Made by a program: the position numbers and the translations under genes. Below the pieces are notes generated by a model. The model was not told the DNA's origin and did no database searches. It saw only the letters and a list, made by a program, of their open reading frames with translations. From NCBI GenBank assembly GCA_002005505.1, contig KV908381.1, positions 101,621-134,120 of the forward strand: a stretch of DNA of 32,500 nt, read 5' to 3'. Origin of the DNA: Botryococcus braunii. Lineage: Eukaryota; Chlorophyta; Trebouxiophyceae. Within the stretch, counting starts at the first letter, position 1. Each line of letters begins with the position of its first letter. Of the stretch, positions 31,450 through 32,500 are shown piece after piece.

Positions 31450-31584
31450 GCTTTGGTGGACTTACAGATTCGATATCCTCTCACTTTTAATCTCAAGTGC
31501 GCACAGAGCAAAAAAGTGAGGAGACAAAAATTGCGCAGAAACAAAAAAAGTGAGAGGGTGTCGAGTCCGCAAGTCCACCAGAGC
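31450..31584. repeat. Long imperfect inverted repeat, 39-bp arms
   Basis: Arms 31450-31488 and 31546-31584 match at 33 of 39 positions after reverse complementing, and all six differences are transitions. On plus-strand RNA four of these become G-U pairs. The 57-nt loop holds an additional partial copy of the arm end (AAAAAAGTGAGGAGA). Confidence 0.7.
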
Positions 31585-31599
31585 GGCGGGGGGCTTTGT

Positions 31600-32060
31600 G
31601 GCATCCCGGATGTAACACTCACGCTGCCGCCCATCACGTTACACTGACTGCCCTCCATGTTGTGACTTGCGAGTACAATTGAAGGCATCACATGCACCAT
31701 GTGACCACAGGTTACAGGGGTGGAACAACGATCGCACATTTGTGCCGGTTAAATTTGCACGCTTTTTGGTATTCGAAGGCTTTGCAGCAGGGAATTCCCT
31801 TCGAAGGCGTAACGGAGGCGTCTGCAGACAGATTGCGGACCAATCAAACGATCGAAAAAGAAACATACAACATTGAAAGCGTTGCCTGCTTTCACTTGAT
31901 CGCAGTGATTGAAACCGGTCCACAGGCCATGTGACTGCCCCCATTTCACGAAAACGGGGGGCCCAGTCTGATGTGGTGTGGGAGGTATGAGAGGCGTCAA
32001 AGTGCCGCCGACGGTACGGCGGGACATGGTGAGGTACAAGATGGCGTGGGACGATGGGGT
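31600..32060. other. Downstream region of the ABCG gene, no other gene seen
   Basis: Minus-strand 3' flank of the ABCG exon. A minus frame 32039-31749 is open but unfamiliar. A TGTAAC on the minus strand (31638-31643) could be a polyadenylation signal if the organism uses the green-algal TGTAA signal. Confidence 0.3.
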
Positions 32061-32264
32061 CTAGCGGCGCTGGCGGTACAGGCGGGACAGAGCAAAGTAC
32101 GAGGTGACGTGGAAGATGGCATAGAAGATGAGCAGGATGCCCATAGTCTCCCAGATGCGGTATTCGAACTGCCAGTACTTCAAAATCGACTCGCCCTTGG
32201 TGACAAACTCACAGTTGAAGCCCTGCGCTTTTGCGGCCTGACGTTGCGTTGCGTTAAACATCGT
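32061..32264 (-). CDS. ABCG-type ABC transporter, last exon
   Basis: ABCG (White/PDR-like) transporters couple ATP hydrolysis to export of lipids and small molecules across membranes. The exon opens after GTGTGTGTGCAG|ACGATG (phase 0) and ends at TAG. It encodes the C-terminal layout typical of the family: a Cys-containing loop (GFNCEFVTKGESIL), a Trp-containing link (RIWETMGILL) and a final transmembrane helix (LIFYAIFHVTSYFALSRLY) with a basic tail. The nucleotide-binding domain and earlier helices lie beyond the right edge. Half- versus full-size transporter cannot be told. Confidence 0.72.
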   Translation of the reverse strand, partial: TMFNATQRQAAKAQGFNCEFVTKGESILKYWQFEYRIWETMGILLIFYAIFHVTSYFALSRLYRQRR

Positions 32265-32448
32265 CTGCACACACACCCGCACCCCTTAATAATCCTCTCT
32301 TCACCCTTGTTCCACCACCTTTTGCCTTTGGTGCGGTACGTCGCGGGAAGCTGAAAGGCGACTGCGAACAGCCAGCTGCGTGTGATGCGTGCGTGCGATG
32401 ACGGCAGTGATGGAGCTTTGCTTGAAAAACAAACGGGGCTTTCTCTTT

Positions 32449-32500
32449 AAGATGATGTTGATGATGATGATGGTGATTTTGATGATGATGATGATGATGG
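32449..32500 (+). repeat. (GAT)n microsatellite at window edge
   Basis: Interrupted GAT/TGA repeats, inside or near an ABCG intron, continuing off the window. Confidence 0.85.

Overview
The window looks like a stretch of a eukaryotic nuclear genome, most likely a green alga or relative. Coding sequence is cut into short GC-rich exons (G/C-rich third positions) with GT-AG introns. The one confidently placed gene follows the architecture of a plant-type calcineurin-like metallophosphoesterase. There is a eukaryotic tRNA-Ile(AAU) close to the plant consensus, an ABCG-type transporter exon, and the C-terminal remnant of a non-LTR retrotransposon. Species cannot be fixed from sequence alone. Everything between exons is saturated with (CA)n/(GT)n, (GA)n/(CT)n and minisatellites, so most long open frames here (poly His-Thr, Arg-Glu, Ser-Leu, Cys-Val) are translated microsatellites and not genes.

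Layout. (1) 37-13803, minus strand: a chain of about ten unique islands between microsatellites, each open, GC3-rich and bounded by plausible splice sites. Reading 13803 to 37, most neighbouring phases agree. They appear to be exons of one (possibly two) large unrecognised gene whose 3' part becomes Ser/Pro-rich and then coiled coil, running off the left edge. A 789-bp element with perfect 26-bp terminal inverted repeats (9910-10698) sits in one of its introns. (2) 14160-15960: a lower-GC island free of microsatellites, with no recognisable gene. (3) 16654-24277, plus strand: a seven-exon metallophosphoesterase gene with all five catalytic motifs and a natural stop; the joined exons give 376 codons plus stop. 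Its 5' end is not resolved. (4) 24340-25530: a minus-strand decayed non-LTR retrotransposon C-terminus between copies of a repeat. (5) 25.5-31.6 kb: mostly non-coding, rich in perfect palindromes and hairpins, with one tRNA gene and a few weak exon candidates. (6) 32061-32264, minus strand: the last exon of an ABCG transporter that continues off the right edge.

Most notable observation: in the metallophosphoesterase gene, intronic repeats look like copies of the adjacent 3' splice site plus the first codons of the next exon. This is clearest in introns 4 and 6 and suggestive in intron 1. It would create arrays of decoy acceptors. Second are a TIR element, a perfect 21-bp-stem hairpin, and a 39-bp imperfect hairpin whose arms differ only by transitions. 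The genes do not form an evident pathway.
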